Origin: Ciona intestinalis
Taxonomy: Eukaryota; Chordata; Ascidiacea; Phlebobranchia; Cionidae
Direction of reading: 5' to 3'
Length of the DNA: 64,000 nt
Assembly: GCF_000224145.3 (NCBI RefSeq)
Contig: NC_020177.2
Coordinates: forward strand, 884,363 to 948,362
Shown here: positions 23,001-38,000 of the stretch, in pieces
Layout of the letters: every line of letters begins with the position of its first letter
Numbering within the stretch: the stretch's first letter is position 1
Position numbers and translations under genes: made by a program
The notes under the pieces: generated by a model
What the model was told of the DNA's origin: nothing
Database searches by the model: none
What the model saw: the letters and a program-made list of their open reading frames with translations, nothing else

Positions 23001-26000
23001 TGGGAAATTTACTATTCAACGTTTTTAAATCAGAACAATTCTAGATTACAAAAACTAAATATTTGTTAATACGTTGTTTAGCGTGAATTTTAATAAATTA
23101 ACGCTGGTCTTTAAACAATATTGGCTAGAAATGTATGCCCTGAAAAAGTGGTTAGCGTGTCTGCCTCTAACTTAGAGGTGACAAATTCAAGGCTCCTCGC
23201 TGCTACCATTATGAGCGTATGTGTCCTTGGGCAAGACACTTAACAACAATTGCTCCAACCCAGTGGTCACTAATGGGTTGCCTTAATTGTCAACCATATA
23301 TGGTTTTGTAATAAATATGTGTAAAACAGTGTAAACATTGTTTTATCAACAAAATATGGCGCAAACGGCAGCTACTCTGTTTGACAAACGATCAATTAAC
23401 AAATATCACTAGAAGAATCATTTGATTCAACACACTTCCAGAATAAATAGAAATAACAAAACTGACGATGACTGATTTCACTTGCATAGATATGGAGACA
23501 AATAAGGTCCTGAATCAACACTGAAAACATCCGCATTCATGCCGACTAGCTGTGTTCTAAACCATATGTTTGATTCTATATGGGTGAGATCCTATTGTGA
23601 GGCACACCATGGTATTTACAGATATATTATTACTAATACTATTTAACAGACATACTAATAATATACTTCTTTGGAAGTTGTTTTTTTTTCATAAAATCAT
23701 CTGATGTTTGGATAGATAACGTACGTTTGTTTTGTTATTGTATATTCACATTATAAAGGGGTTGTAAGTTTATTGCAGTTGACACGCCAGCGGTAGTTGA
23801 CACGTATAGTAAAGCACTGATTAAACAAAACAACTGTCTATTATGATGTCACACATATAATTATGAGGTGAACTGTTACGTATTTGAAATATCCAATAAT
23901 TTACTTTCAAACAAACAAAATGACATAACGCGTACAAGTTGCAAGTTATTACTAAGGAGGCCATTGCATATGAGGTGCTAACAGAAATGGGCCTGTGTGT
24001 AACTTACTATATGCATAGCTGCTAGCATAATCATCTACAAGGCAAGAAAATTTGGAAAAAGCAAACGCAAGACCCACTTCCGTTAGCACACCAAGGATCA
24101 ACACACGAATATAAATTATGATTATTTTAGTTGCTGTAATGTGACAATGGGTGGAAAAAAAGGAAAAAATGAAGTTAGTTCAACACCATGCATAACAGAA
24201 GTGGGTCAACTTTATGCTTTTTTCTAATTTTCCTGTTTTTGCTGAGTCATGATGGCACCAAGCACAATCATCATAGTGACTCAGCACTTTTTGTAGATGA
24301 TGATGCAGCAGTTTTTTTTTCTCTTTTCTGTTTAACAAAATCGTATAAATCTAATATTATAATAGTGTTTTGTTTCTATTTTAATAATATTGCCACCATA
24401 ATATATATATACGTATGTTACTCTGACATAGTATCACTGCATGCCAGATAAATATTTTAATCACTTTTCCAAATGAATATTTCTTGTTTTTTCCTCATAT
24501 AGTTGCAAAAATATTTGTGAAAGTTTAAAATTGTTGTTTAATGTAAAGAGACCTCACATTAATATACGAAACTAAAGATTTCGACATGGCTATCATAGTT
24601 ATAAAAAGTTTTATTTGATATTGCTTCAAAACCCACTCAGTCTACTTCTTGTTTTTTGAACTGTATAAATTGTTCGACCAGATTAGAAAATCATTAGTTA
24701 AACAATATTTTACTTTCAATAAAGAAGCTCCTATAGAATAAATATAACCACACAAAACAGAATTGTAATAATCTGTTTTCAAAACCTTGGTTATTTGCAA
24801 AAGGTTGGTCTATAGTTAGTTTCACTAGCGCCCGACTTTCAAAAACTACACACATGTCATTTTCTACAACCACAATATGTACTTTGATGATAATAAAAGT
24901 CCGGCCTACACCCCAAATCCCAGAGCGTATCTTATCTTAGGACCTTACCCATATAGAATAAAACACTTGGAAAAATAATTGGCCAACTCAGCCCTAAATC
25001 CTGGCCCCCTTAACATGCCTCACCATTGCACCTCCCCCATACACTACACAACCAACCCACAACTTACATTGTTCATTAGCATCTTGTACATAGTTAGACG
25101 GGAACAAACCAGTAGTTCCTCCCAATGTTCCTTTCCACCAATCTACATCAGATTTATCAACGACGACGATTCTCGCGCCTCGCTGGAACGACAACTCGTC
25201 GCTATTTTGTGCCGAGTAATCATACATCGCGATGACTTGCGTTTCCACCTTCTGTTTGACACTAGAGTGAGATAGAGAGCCACCATGACGCGGCATAAAC
25301 TTACCTTTATTTTTGCTGAGTCGTTAGGTGTGTTCTTACCACTAGATGAGCCAGAGGTCATGAGTTTCACGTAGTTAGCAGGAAACCACCCAACCTGACG
25401 CTTCTTACCACGAGCCTAAAATTAACCAAATTTAAAATTAAATTTCAATAAAATTATACCCTCTTTTGTTTACAAAAAAAATGTTTTAGCAAAATTCGGC
25501 TCTGTTATTGCCAAAATTCAGTTACACTTATAACCTTAAAATACAGTAACCTTGTAAATGAATATGCCTAATGCTGTTCAGTTGTCCCCGCTCGTTTGTA
25601 CCTTTAACAGCAGCAGGAAAGAGACTTAATCGTCATAAATTTGGTTGTTAAAACATACAATGTCACCCAAGCAGCCCTAACATTACACCTATAATGACAT
25701 CACAATACCATATATGACATCACACACCTGTAATTCCCCCTCCCACCAACCACTTTCATTCTTCTTTCTCACAAGAACAATCTGACCAACTTGTAGTGAT
25801 AATTGTTCATCCCCTGTAGCATTATAAGGGGCAACTACGGTTGCTATCTCAGGTTTGGCAAGCACAGGGTCAGTAGCGTTTGGCTGGGGGACAATAGGTT
25901 AATATTAATATACATTACAATGTTATTTAAAAGATGATGCCAATTCTAAGCCAGTAATTTCTGATTCTGCTGGTGTTGTTCATGTATACTGTAATATTTG

Positions 26001-29000
26001 AAATGTCTTTTTTGGTGAAATAATATTAATTTTAATTTTTTGTCCACCACTTGGCAAGACATCATCAAGTTATAAATTACTAATATTAGTTACAACTGTT
26101 GGCATACAATAAAATGAATCAACTTTTACAACTACAGTCGAAGAGCTATAAACCACACTATTGCTTAGATTAAACAAATGTTTAGTTGCCAAAAAGATTT
26201 AAAAGTACTGACTTATACCCTAGCCAAAAAAACAAATCTGGCACACTGGCCATAAGTTCCATACCTCTACCAGTCTTACCCCATATTTTAGTAAATTCGA
26301 AAACCCTTATATAATATATACATATATCAGTTATAATATACACATATAAAACCCACCTCAGTTTTACACTCTGTCACATAATTAGCTGGAAATATTCCCT
26401 TCTTCCCCTTCAAGCTTCCCGTCCACCATTCACCATCGGTGCTTGTCACCGCTATCATGTCATCTACGTTGAACGTGAGGTCTCCGGGTTCAGTTCCCGT
26501 GAAAGCGTAAGTTGCGATGTAATCTACAAGTAAGGTGGTTTATTGTTAATAAACGAATGAATGAATGTAATTTATTTAACCTAACATGGTAAGGCAACGA
26601 AAGCAGTTATAGCACGGGTGTTCTGCTTCACACACCTCGTTCTCGCTCACAAGTTATCATAAATGAATGCATGCAACCTATTTATAAACGCATGTGGAGT
26701 AACGGCATTCATTATAACACTGGTGTTTTGTTTCACACAACTTGTGCGTTGTGCCCATTTTTCAACTTAAAACATTACCATTTTCAATCCATGATATCAC
26801 TCTTAGGTAATAAACAGTAACAACATATCAAAATCTGCCCTAATATGCTGATTTTAAACATTTGAAAAAAAAAAAATAAAACAAAACTTTTAGCGAACTT
26901 TTACTTCCTCCCCCACCACTTGGGGGAGCAGGAGCTTTTCTTTTAACGACTGGGGAGGATTTGGGTGAAGCGGGTTTCGATGATGTCACAGGGGTGGTAG
27001 AGGTCGTCTCTTTGACGTAAGATTTCGGAAACCAACCCGACTGTGACAGAATTAAAAAAGGAATTATTTACAAAACATAATTTTACCTTAATATAATAAA
27101 GCTTTTTTGTTTTTTTTTCGTTATTTAGTTTATATTATGATTTAAATATAATTAAACATACATACATAGTCAGATATAACAGGATTTTTATTTTATTTAA
27201 ATTTAATTTTGGAATCGAAAACAAAAAAAAGGAAAAAAGTGTAGTTTTTAATCAAGCTGAAATAATTTTGCAAGTCATAACTTTTATTATTTGTATTTTA
27301 TTTCCACATTTAATCTCATGAACCCACCTTTCCTTTACAATGACCAAACCACCACATATCTTGGTGTTCAGATACTGCTATAATATCATCTTTATCAAAT
27401 GAAAGATGGTTTTCCTTTTTAGCAATCCATGGGTAAATAGCTCTGTATCGCTGACCGATGTCTGGTGGCTGTCATGGAATAAATGCTATTATGACATCAC
27501 TTTTAACAATCATTATTTAAATATAGTATGCTATTACTACATGTAGTCAATATCTAAAATACAGACTGGTACGCAGTCATTTCCTTTTATACCCAATAAA
27601 ATTATTTTACTATGTTTCAGTTGGGGGTTAATGCAATTTTATTGGTATCGTGCTTGGACGCGTGTCTTAACCAAGAGTCATGTCTGCTTATCCACACACT
27701 GCAATAGCTTCAGCAACTCGACTGTGGGCATGGGAGTGGCAACCATAGATAAGTCACTCAAGTTCCCACCCACAAGGATATAAATGACTAAACCAATCAA
27801 AAGTCATGTCTGCTTGTTCACACACTGCAATAGCTTTAGCAGCTCGACTGTGGGCATGGGAGTGGCAACCATGGATAAGTCACTCAAGTTCCCCCTATGA
27901 GGATATAAATGACCAAACCAACCAAAAGTAATGTCTGCTTGTTCACACACTGCAATAGTTTCAGCAACTCGACTGTGGGCATGGGAGTGGCAACCATGGA
28001 TAAGTCACTCAACCAATTAAAAGTCATGCCTGCTTGTCTACATACTACAATAGCTTTAGCATCTCGACTGTGGGCATGGGAGTGGCAACCATGAAGCAAA
28101 CATTACTATAGCAAATCATTAAACAAGCCATCACCTTGAGACTTGATGGAGGGTTTGATTTATGAGCTGCTGAGAATGCTGATGGCTGGCTTGTGATTGT
28201 TGCGTTGTTTGTCGGTTGTCTGCAAATATTTAAAAAAAAGACATTTGTTTAGTAAGATTAAATATAAATTATTTTAACAATAAAAATATTGTTTTAATAC
28301 AAATTATTTCACAATTAAATTCTTTAATCTATTAAATAAACATTATTCTACGAATACAAATACACACAATGTTATATAAAGTATTTTACAAGTTTGAAAA
28401 ATTAAATAAATCCAGTTTTACTAATATAGAAATTAAAAACAATATTTAAAATAAATAAATAAATATTATGTCACGTTCACAAAGGTTATTGCGCCACATT
28501 ATTATGCCTTAATATATAAAAACCGGGGGAATTCCCTGATACTTCCCAGACTTTATACAAAGGAGGAAATCTTTTGAGCACTCAGGAGGAACTGAACCAC
28601 TTTTTCTCTTTGTTTACCAACATTTAAGGAACTTGTGTGAAGGCATTTAAACTCTCGGCATTTAAACTTTTGTGCATTTAGTTATTGAAACGTCTAAACT
28701 TAAAGCCATTATAACTTTCGGGCTTTTAGACTTAAAAGTTGACCAACTGTAATTATTTAAGCCTTAAGTTTCAGAGTTTATAAATTAGGAAACTAACTAA
28801 ACTACAATGGTACCGGGGGATGAAATAATTTCGATGTCCAAGAGTAAACATTATGAATATGAAGAAAAAACAAAAGTGAAATGTTCTTGGATCTGTGTGT
28901 TTCAATTTGTTTGCTGTCTTCTTGCTGCTGTGTTTGTTATGTTGGATTATTGTACGAACATCAACCACCAGTGAGTGTTTATTATAACAATGTTTACACA

Positions 29001-32000
29001 TGTCTTGTTCTACTTACAATAAATAAGTAAATGGCTATTTAAAAAAAAGTTGTTTATAGAATTTAAAAATAATAATAAAGTACTTTTTTACCAAAATATA
29101 TATTTATTTATTATTATCATATTTTGTCTGGTAGCAACAACAGCAGAAGGATCTTTTTGTGTTAAATGTAAATGAAGTACGACAGTATGTATATATTTAT
29201 GTACATAAAACATCCAAAATCACAGAACTATGGGAGGCCACATGTGTTTTAGTTTGGCAGCCAAACGTTAAATAAGACCAATTAATAAAACCTAATGTCA
29301 CAACAATGATTATTCCAATCATCAATTCATGTTTTAGTTTTCAGGATGCTACCACTACAAGTGTTTCGTTTTATCTTTCAATGCTTGTGTTTGTGTTATT
29401 GGTCAGTGTATTATATCTGCTAATGCTTTGTCCATGTCAGCAATACAGTTGGTTCATACAGGTATGATAATGAGGCTCATAATACATATTGTGTAAACCA
29501 TACTATATTTAATTGTAATAAACAAGCCCTGGGGTAGCAGCCACCAGTACCAGCTATCATGTTTCATGGATAAATATACATTTGGAATGTTTTTATTTTG
29601 TGCACAACAATGAGAAATGATACTATGTGCCGGTTGACTTATTTAACTGGTACACAGTTTGTGATTTATCCCACGATCTGGTATACTGTTTGTCATTTAT
29701 CCTACGACCTGGTATACTGTTTGTCATTTATCCTACGACCTGGTATACTGTTTGTCAATTATCCCATGATCTGGTATACTGTTTGTCATTTATCCCATGA
29801 CCTGGTATACTGTTTGTGATTTATCCCATGACCTGGTATACTGTTTGTCAATTATCCTACGACCTGGTATACTGTTTGTCATTTATCCTACGACCTGGTA
29901 TACTGTTTGTCAATTATCCCATGATCTGGTATACTGTTTGTCATTTATCCCATGACCCGGTATACTGTTTGTCATTTATCCTACGACCTGGTATACTGTT
30001 TGTCATTTATCCCATGACCCGGTATACTGTTTGTCATTTATCCCATGACCTGGTATACTGTTTGTGATTTATCACACGATCTGGTATACTGTTTGTCATT
30101 TATCCCATGACCTGGTATACTGTTTGTCATTTATCCCATGACCTGGTATACTGTTTGTCATTTATCACACGACCTGGTACACTGTTCGGTATCTACACAC
30201 ACATAATATTTCAGATTTAACTTTAAACTGTCATATCTTTAACATAGATTCATCAAATGATTGTTTTACTTGGAATGAAACATTTCATCAAAGTGGAGTG
30301 GAGTGAAAAACATCTTCTGGTTACGGTACGTTTATACAAAAGACTAACAGGGGGGTTATGGGACAACTTTACCCAAAATCCCATGGTTCCATAGCCATGT
30401 ATTTACACTTAGTTCTGTTAGAGAAAGTCTGCATGTATATTTTACACAAAATTTGCTTACGAGTGAACCTTAGTATAGACACTATATATCTACATATACC
30501 AATATAGCATGTAACCCTACAAATAATATTTTCGTGGCTCATCTGGTATAAAAACTTGTATTGATAAAGACTTGCCGGATGACAAAATGTTGGAAATACA
30601 CTATATTTTCACACCAGATGAGCTGCTAAATGGTTGTTTACAAGCCTGGTAGCAGAAGTAACATAATATATTTCAAAGGCGGCTTATACTGTGTTGGTGG
30701 GTTGTGTATGTGGAGACTTGTTAACTGGAATCACAAAGAAAAATAAAGACAAGAAAATTAACAAGGCTGCAGCTGTTGTGACTTCACTTATACTTGGAAT
30801 ATTAATGGTTGGTTATGTTTTACTTTAATCGTATAGATAATATAGAGTTATTTATATATTTTATACTAAAGTCATGAATGGCAGATGTTTCGGACAGTAA
30901 CTTGGTGGATAGTAACCTCTTTTACACTGATGATGGACCAAGTTACTGTCCGGATACTAAACTCATGATCAGCAAATGTTTTGGACAGTAACTTGGTGGA
31001 TAGTAACCTCTTTTACACTGATGATGGACCAAGTTACTGTCCGGATACTAAACTCATGATCAGCAGAGGTTTTGGAAGGTAACTTGGTTAACTTTTAAGA
31101 GATTTTTTCACTAAGTCAGTTACTGTTACAATAAACAAAAGCCTGTTAATTTAACATTTTTAACTTATTATTGCAGCATACACTGGTTTAACATTTAAGT
31201 TACACTTTACGATATACACTGTCTAACACAAATAACTCGGATATATCTCATACAGGCAACGGATATGGCACTAACACATACCACGATATTCAACCAACAC
31301 AGCTGCATTATTATGATAGTTACTCTAATTGTTGTCTCACTGCTCTGTCTTGTACTTAACAGTAAGTAAACACAGTGTAAAATACAGATTTACTGGTCCG
31401 TCTTATACAAACATATCAACCTATATAGTAAGGTGGGAGAAGATGGGACACCTTTTTATATCATTTTCTCATCAAATTTGGTAGGAAACAAAGAAAATGC
31501 AAGGAATTATAAAACTGTATCTTCACAACTACCATAGACCGTTGTTAATTGTTTAAAACAGGATCCAGATATTTGGATATTATAAGCTAAAGATGTCCCA
31601 TCTTCCTCCATTGTACTACATTATATATATATATATATATATTCGACACAATTGTCTTTATTTAAAACGTTTCGTTTAAAACTACTATTGTTCAGTGATC
31701 GGCTATAAGTTAAACTTTAACTTCAGAAATCACGATGATGGTTTTAGTTTTAAACCGGAAAGCTTCCAAACTTAATGGTAGTTATGTTTATATCATGTTG
31801 AGTCATGTTGCCATTTCCGACAACGAGGAGATGAATAAGTTACATTCATTCCCGAACCCCTATATAATGTATAAATTTTATACTGAATATTTGAAATAAA
31901 TACTGTATCTATATTTATATTTTTAGAAATATTCGAGAACATTGGTAACTTCGAGGTAGTGATGATGATATTGCTGTCGATACCCCTCACCTACTTGCTT

Positions 32001-35000
32001 GTTGCAAGTTGTGTTGTGTGTTGGTGGGTGGTACGTGTATGTCTCGTGGTGATTGGGGTGTGTGTATATATCCCATCGGTCGTTGTGGGTGTTAATGGAG
32101 ATAAGAAGAAACCCGAACCTACTTTTGTGTGAATTATAGCAATGTATTATTATTATGTGTATACACTATACACATATAGTACTGTGGGGAAAGATGGAAT
32201 ACAGTTAGCAACTAAATTTCATATTTACTAACAGTGTTTTTAACAATGCTCTTTTAGAGTGGTGAACATACGGTTATATATGTTTTCATGTCCCGCTTCT
32301 ACGTTTGTATAAACTACTTTGCATGACACACAAGTTGTATACACAGTTTATAAACATTATATAAGTTGTACAAAGTTTTTCTTCAATGTGTTTTGCTTAA
32401 ATTTATTCAAAATTATACTTAATACACGACACATTGGTCTGCATAATACACATTGAAACAATGCATATTTACCAGTTTTAACATTTGGTGCAACTTACTT
32501 TTTTTGCTAACTTTGTGTTGGAATAATAAACAGTAAACCAAGCTGCAAACTAACAAGGTGCTTACTAACAAACAATACAACAGACTTGTTTTGTAATAGA
32601 AATTCAATTACAAGTTTAAGTACCTCCTTCTTACAGTGTTTCTCTATATTGCGCAATAAAACAAACACCTATTGTTGATGTAACAATGAAAGATTAAAAC
32701 AAACAAAGGATCAATTACACCTCGAGGGGAACCCCCCTGGCTATAGACAGAACAGACAGGTTTGTGAGATCATCATTGTGTCTATGACATCACAGAAGCA
32801 ACAGTGGAATTATCATTCTAGGTTGAAAGATGGAGAAATGTGAATATGAGGCCAAACTTATGCAGGATGGGGTGGTGGTTGAGAAAGTTAAGGAAGAAGC
32901 AAAGGACAAAGCAGAGTCTAATGTTTCATGTTATCTGCAAGGTGGATTGGGCGTACTAGCGTGGATATTAATGTTGTATCAAGTGTTTGGGTTACCTGTG
33001 TACAAGTAAGTATGTATGTGTGTGTGTTGGGGAATGCTGGAAGCATATCCCAGTGAAGCTGCATTTGTGGGTTAAATGGGGTGAAGCTGCATTTGTGGGT
33101 TAAATTTAAAACAAGCCGAACTCCTACACTTAGGGGTTGGGGTGACGCTTTATTAAATAAATGCAGTGTGTATATTGCATATTGTATATTATATGGGTAT
33201 GTACTTGGGGTTGGGAATGCTGGAAGCTCTCCCAGTGGGCGGTGTGAAGCTGCATTTGTGGGTTTAAAAACATAATCTCGATAAATTTAACTTCTTGAGC
33301 TACTGCAACAGTTATGTTAAAAGTATCTACTTCGATTTTAATCCAATTTAAACTTCCAGGTGTGATATTGGTAGATGTTGGATGAATCATTCATGTGAGG
33401 TTATGTTATTTATCATCACAATTGCTCATTGTTGCGCAATGCAGAAACAATTATACTGGGTGATTGTTGATATACTAAGGGTGAGTGAGATTTTTTTTTA
33501 AATTCCATAAGTTTGCAGTATAAGCAATGAAGACTGAGTTGACTCAGGTAAAATAAATTATAATTTTACAAAAAAAAAATGCATAACATGAATGAATCTC
33601 AAAATGTACAGTCCGGAGAGATTTAACAAAATGATGAAATGTGATACAGTCAGGCTAAGTGGGTTTCAGGTGTCAATCCAACCATATGTAGGTTGAGTGG
33701 CAACTACCATATACATACAAGCATAGGCGCCAAACCTGGGTTGGCAAGGTGGGCGGACCAATCCCGGAACTTTCTGCGCTGGTTTAATCAGTAAATATTA
33801 AAACCAACAATTGAAATATGTTTTAAAAGACTGTATGTCTAACTATTCCTGACTCTCTTGTGTTTTTAAAGTTTAGCGCCCATGCATACAAGGAAGTTGG
33901 TGATATTATGATATTTAAATCTTATACGAAATATAGAAATTACTAACATGATTAAAATGTACCGTTTTAAAGTATGGCAAATATAACATTTCGTAAGTGA
34001 GAAACTTTATTTTTTTCTGTTAATAACAACTATAAATACAATATCCATAGTGAAAATTTGCATTAAGCTAGAGTAAGCTAACACAAATTCAAAAATCAAA
34101 TATCAAAAATCTTAGTTCAACACATTGCGCAACATAATATTGACATAGGCAAATACAAAGAGCCACCTCTGGTTTACCCTATGGTAGCTACAGTGAATCA
34201 ATGTACACAGCTGTTAAATTTAAATATGTAGTGCAATACATAACACACAACTATATAGTACAGATTTTAACCCAAACAACAATATTTTGCACGCAGCAAT
34301 TTGATATTTTAGCAGCAAACAAATCTAAAATATTAAAATTTAGTTCATAATTAAAATATGAAAAATTGTTTTTAAAAAATCTATGGTGAGTGCTAGAATA
34401 AAGTTACAGTGAAATTTGTAGCGATTTCCCTCCTGACACCCTAAGGTTACACCTATGACCACACCTATATTTACAAGTTGCCTTACCAACATATTAACCA
34501 GGCAAATACATTACAGGTTCTACAAATAGGATGCCTTGTTTACCTGAAGAATGTGATTCTATCAAGCAAATATGACTACACAAAACCAATGCCACTGTTT
34601 GTAAGTGAAAACAGTGTTTCCTACAACTTTATTTATATTAATCTCCTACTATAAGTATGTGAATGGTTTTGGGTGGAAAACACTGGTAAAACTATTTTTT
34701 AGAAACACTGGTAAACTGCTTCCATTGGTAGCTTAGTGTTCTCTGTAATCTAGTTACAAATAAGTTCCTTATAAGCTTTAGTAAAGTACGTTTACAAAAG
34801 TAATTTATTCATCCCTGCATAGCGAAGCAACGGCAGTCGATATACCATGGATGTTCTGTTTCATTTCATCGCTTACACAGTTATCGCATATTTCACTTTG
34901 TGGGTGGTTGTTTTCATGCTCATGATCTATAAAAGCAGACACGCTAACCACTGCGCCACGACACCACATCTTTACGTACAACCTCATAATATCTGTATTA

Positions 35001-38000
35001 TTTACAGTTCAGCTTTGCTATCACAACGGGTATAATATTTGGCGCATGTTCAGCATCTAGACCAGGACCAAACAAGAGAGTCAACATCATATCTGGGTTG
35101 TTTCTATCATCTATGATCATTACTTGCATGGTGTGTATTGTGGGGTTTGTTTATATTGAATATATATATATATAATGGGGGTTCATGTCACCACAACTTT
35201 TAAAATGAGGGCATAGGCGCCAAACCTGGGGTGGCAGGGTGGGCAAGACTAACTCTGAATTTTCTGCACTGCATTAATCAGTAAACATCACATCCAGTAA
35301 TTCAGATTTGTTTCACAGAATTCTGTTTCTAACTATCCCTGCCTCCCTTGTGTTTTAAACAGTTTGGCGCCTGAGAACAAAGTTAACATCATATTCTTTA
35401 ATATTACATTTTTATACAAACTTTCCCATGAAACCTAACAAGGTTACTATACAAACAATCATGACAGTTACAAAATGGATGAAACTTTCCATATTAGTAA
35501 CTTAAAACCAAAATATATAAATAAACAGACACTGGTCTATCTGTACAAGTCAAAATCATGATTATAACAAAATTTACCACAAATTTTAAGTTTCCATACA
35601 ACATATTGTGAACCTTTTTATTTACTTTTTTTATTAGTTTTTTTACAACCTTTTTTTTCTTAATACAGGCAGTAGACTTATGTTTGATGACGGAAAGTAA
35701 ATGGAAAAGTTCAGACTACGCCGCGTTGCTTATTCTGCCAACGTTTGTCTTTATATTGGACTTGGTGATACTAACTTGTAAGTTGTATATATATATATAT
35801 ATATAGTCACATTCACATACATAGTGTTGGCCTATAAACATAGAGTGTGTTATAATAGATAGGAAATGTAGAATGTACATACATCTAACATGGATGTGCC
35901 TTGAAATAGACTTTAATTGAAGGACTGGTTTACTATTTGATGCTTAGTTTAAAACCTTATATTTGATTTTCCAATTAATTTAACCTAGTGGACATTTTTC
36001 AACAAATTTTTATCACAGACTGGAAAAAGCTGACATTCTCGGGCCCACTTATCATCACATTTGGGAGCATTCCAATTTTCTACCTAACCCTACCGTTCAT
36101 CCATACAAACATTGCATTACAAGTGTCTATAGTTGGCTGTGCAGCTCTTAGTTATCTTGTAGTGTGTTTGACCATGAAACCAAACAGCGCGAACACAAAA
36201 CCAAAAATTGTTTCAGTGTAATGCAATTAACTATTTTTCAAGAACTAACTAAAATAAGAAGAGCGCTGGAAGCTCTTCCAAACACAACCTATTATACATA
36301 CACTGTCACACTTATGTAAATATGAGTATTATAAACTGTAGGAACTTGTGTTTACTTTTTATGCTGGAAGCTTCCCAGTGAATAAATTAACTAAAACTAC
36401 CAACACAGTAAAAATACATAATTTCTTATACTATAAAAAAACTGTCCAACACTAACATGCTAAATGTAGATATTATAAACTGTTTTATGTTTGTTACCCT
36501 ATTACTTCCTTTGTAAAGAAAATAATAAATAAATGTTAAAAGTAAAACTTATTTATCCTCATGTGCTAACTGCCAAAACAACTTTAGAAGTTGAAAAGAT
36601 AGGTGTTATATAAATTATGTGTGTTTTGTAGATATTGGATTTTTACCACAATTGTTTAGTGACCAGTGGGTCTGGAAGTTTGGTTTAGCAGCGAGGCTTT
36701 TATTCTGCACTTTTACCCTTGTCGTTTTTACCCTTGGCGTGTTTTGTAACGACTGTTGTTTTACCGCTAATTTTCTTCTCTTAGTTGTTTTAATTAATTT
36801 TATCTTTGCTACTGTTTTCAAAATAATAAGATATTTATGTTATGTAAAGTTGGTTTAGAATAACGAGTTGCCAGGCAACAACAGCTTGCCTTATATATAA
36901 CATTATCATTGCCCACATGGTATAATAGATAATGTATAAGTTTTGTTTCTATGTTAATAAATAACAATTCACTTACTTGCTTGGTTTGCTTGATTGGGGT
37001 GGAGGTTTTACATGCGCTGGTACTGTAAGTGTATGTGTTAATGTGTGTGTACATCATGCTCGCTGTCGAGTTATAACATGGGTGTCTTCTTATACACCAG
37101 ACACACATGGTGTGTTCATACACCTCATGCTCACTGTAAAGACTCACCTGCGTTTATGGTTTTGATTTTCTCGACATAGTTTGCAGGAAACCATCCTGCC
37201 TTCCCTCCCTTCGTGCCAGCCAACCAATCAGGTTCAACGTCTTGTGATTCGTCAACCTGAAACATCGTAGTCATGGTTACGATGTGGTTCAACCAATAAC
37301 AACTCACCGTGGTTCAAAAAAAATGGTTAATAAAAAATCAGGCCCTTAAGGATTGGGGAATGCTGAAAGCTCTCCCAATGGGTGGGGTGAAGCTGCATTA
37401 ATTCTACTTCATGGCTCAGTTACATAAACTTACAGTAATAGTTTCTCCTGCTTGAATTGATAATTCATCTGGATTCCTGGCAGTGAAGCTGTAGAGAGCT
37501 TTGTATTTGAACAAATGTGAAGGATCTGTTGACGCAACGATAACTGGGTGAATATTTATTAATATAAAAGATAGAGTGTATTTCCGATGTTTAGCCTGCC
37601 ATTCGGCAACACTTCATTCCCTGCTGAATGGCAAACAAAACGACGGAAATACACCACTTTTATACCAGATGCGCCGTTGAAATATTATTTACATTATGCC
37701 TGGTAGCAAAAGTAACAGAATGTTTATTGATACATTGGATATATTCGTGGTTATGAAAAAGCTTTGGCTCATTTTTGTTGTTTTTCTGTCAGTTCAGACA
37801 GTTTTGTGTTATTACTATAAAAAATATTATAGAACCAAACAACCAACCTTTAGAAAGAACAAGATTGAAACCTCGGCCATTATTCCCAGAAACTGCTGTG
37901 GTACCAGAATTTAGTGCCACGGCACCAACGTTAGGTACCACGGCACCAGTGTTGAGTGCCACGGCACCAGTGTTGACCACACTGACTTCAGTCTTCTCCA

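Noticed and set aside
24979..25296. 98-residue plus-strand frame opposite intersectin exon 28
   Set aside because: It is the antisense shadow of the SH3E exon.
29598..30067. Two long open frames with [15 protein letters not shown] repeats
   Set aside because: They arise from the 31-base minisatellite; the frames cycle with the unit and lie in an intron.
36619..36858. 79-residue hydrophobic frame, considered as a third membrane paralogue
   Set aside because: It lacks the six-exon structure and contains phrases shared with decayed SINE copies (GTTTTGTAACGACTGTTG).
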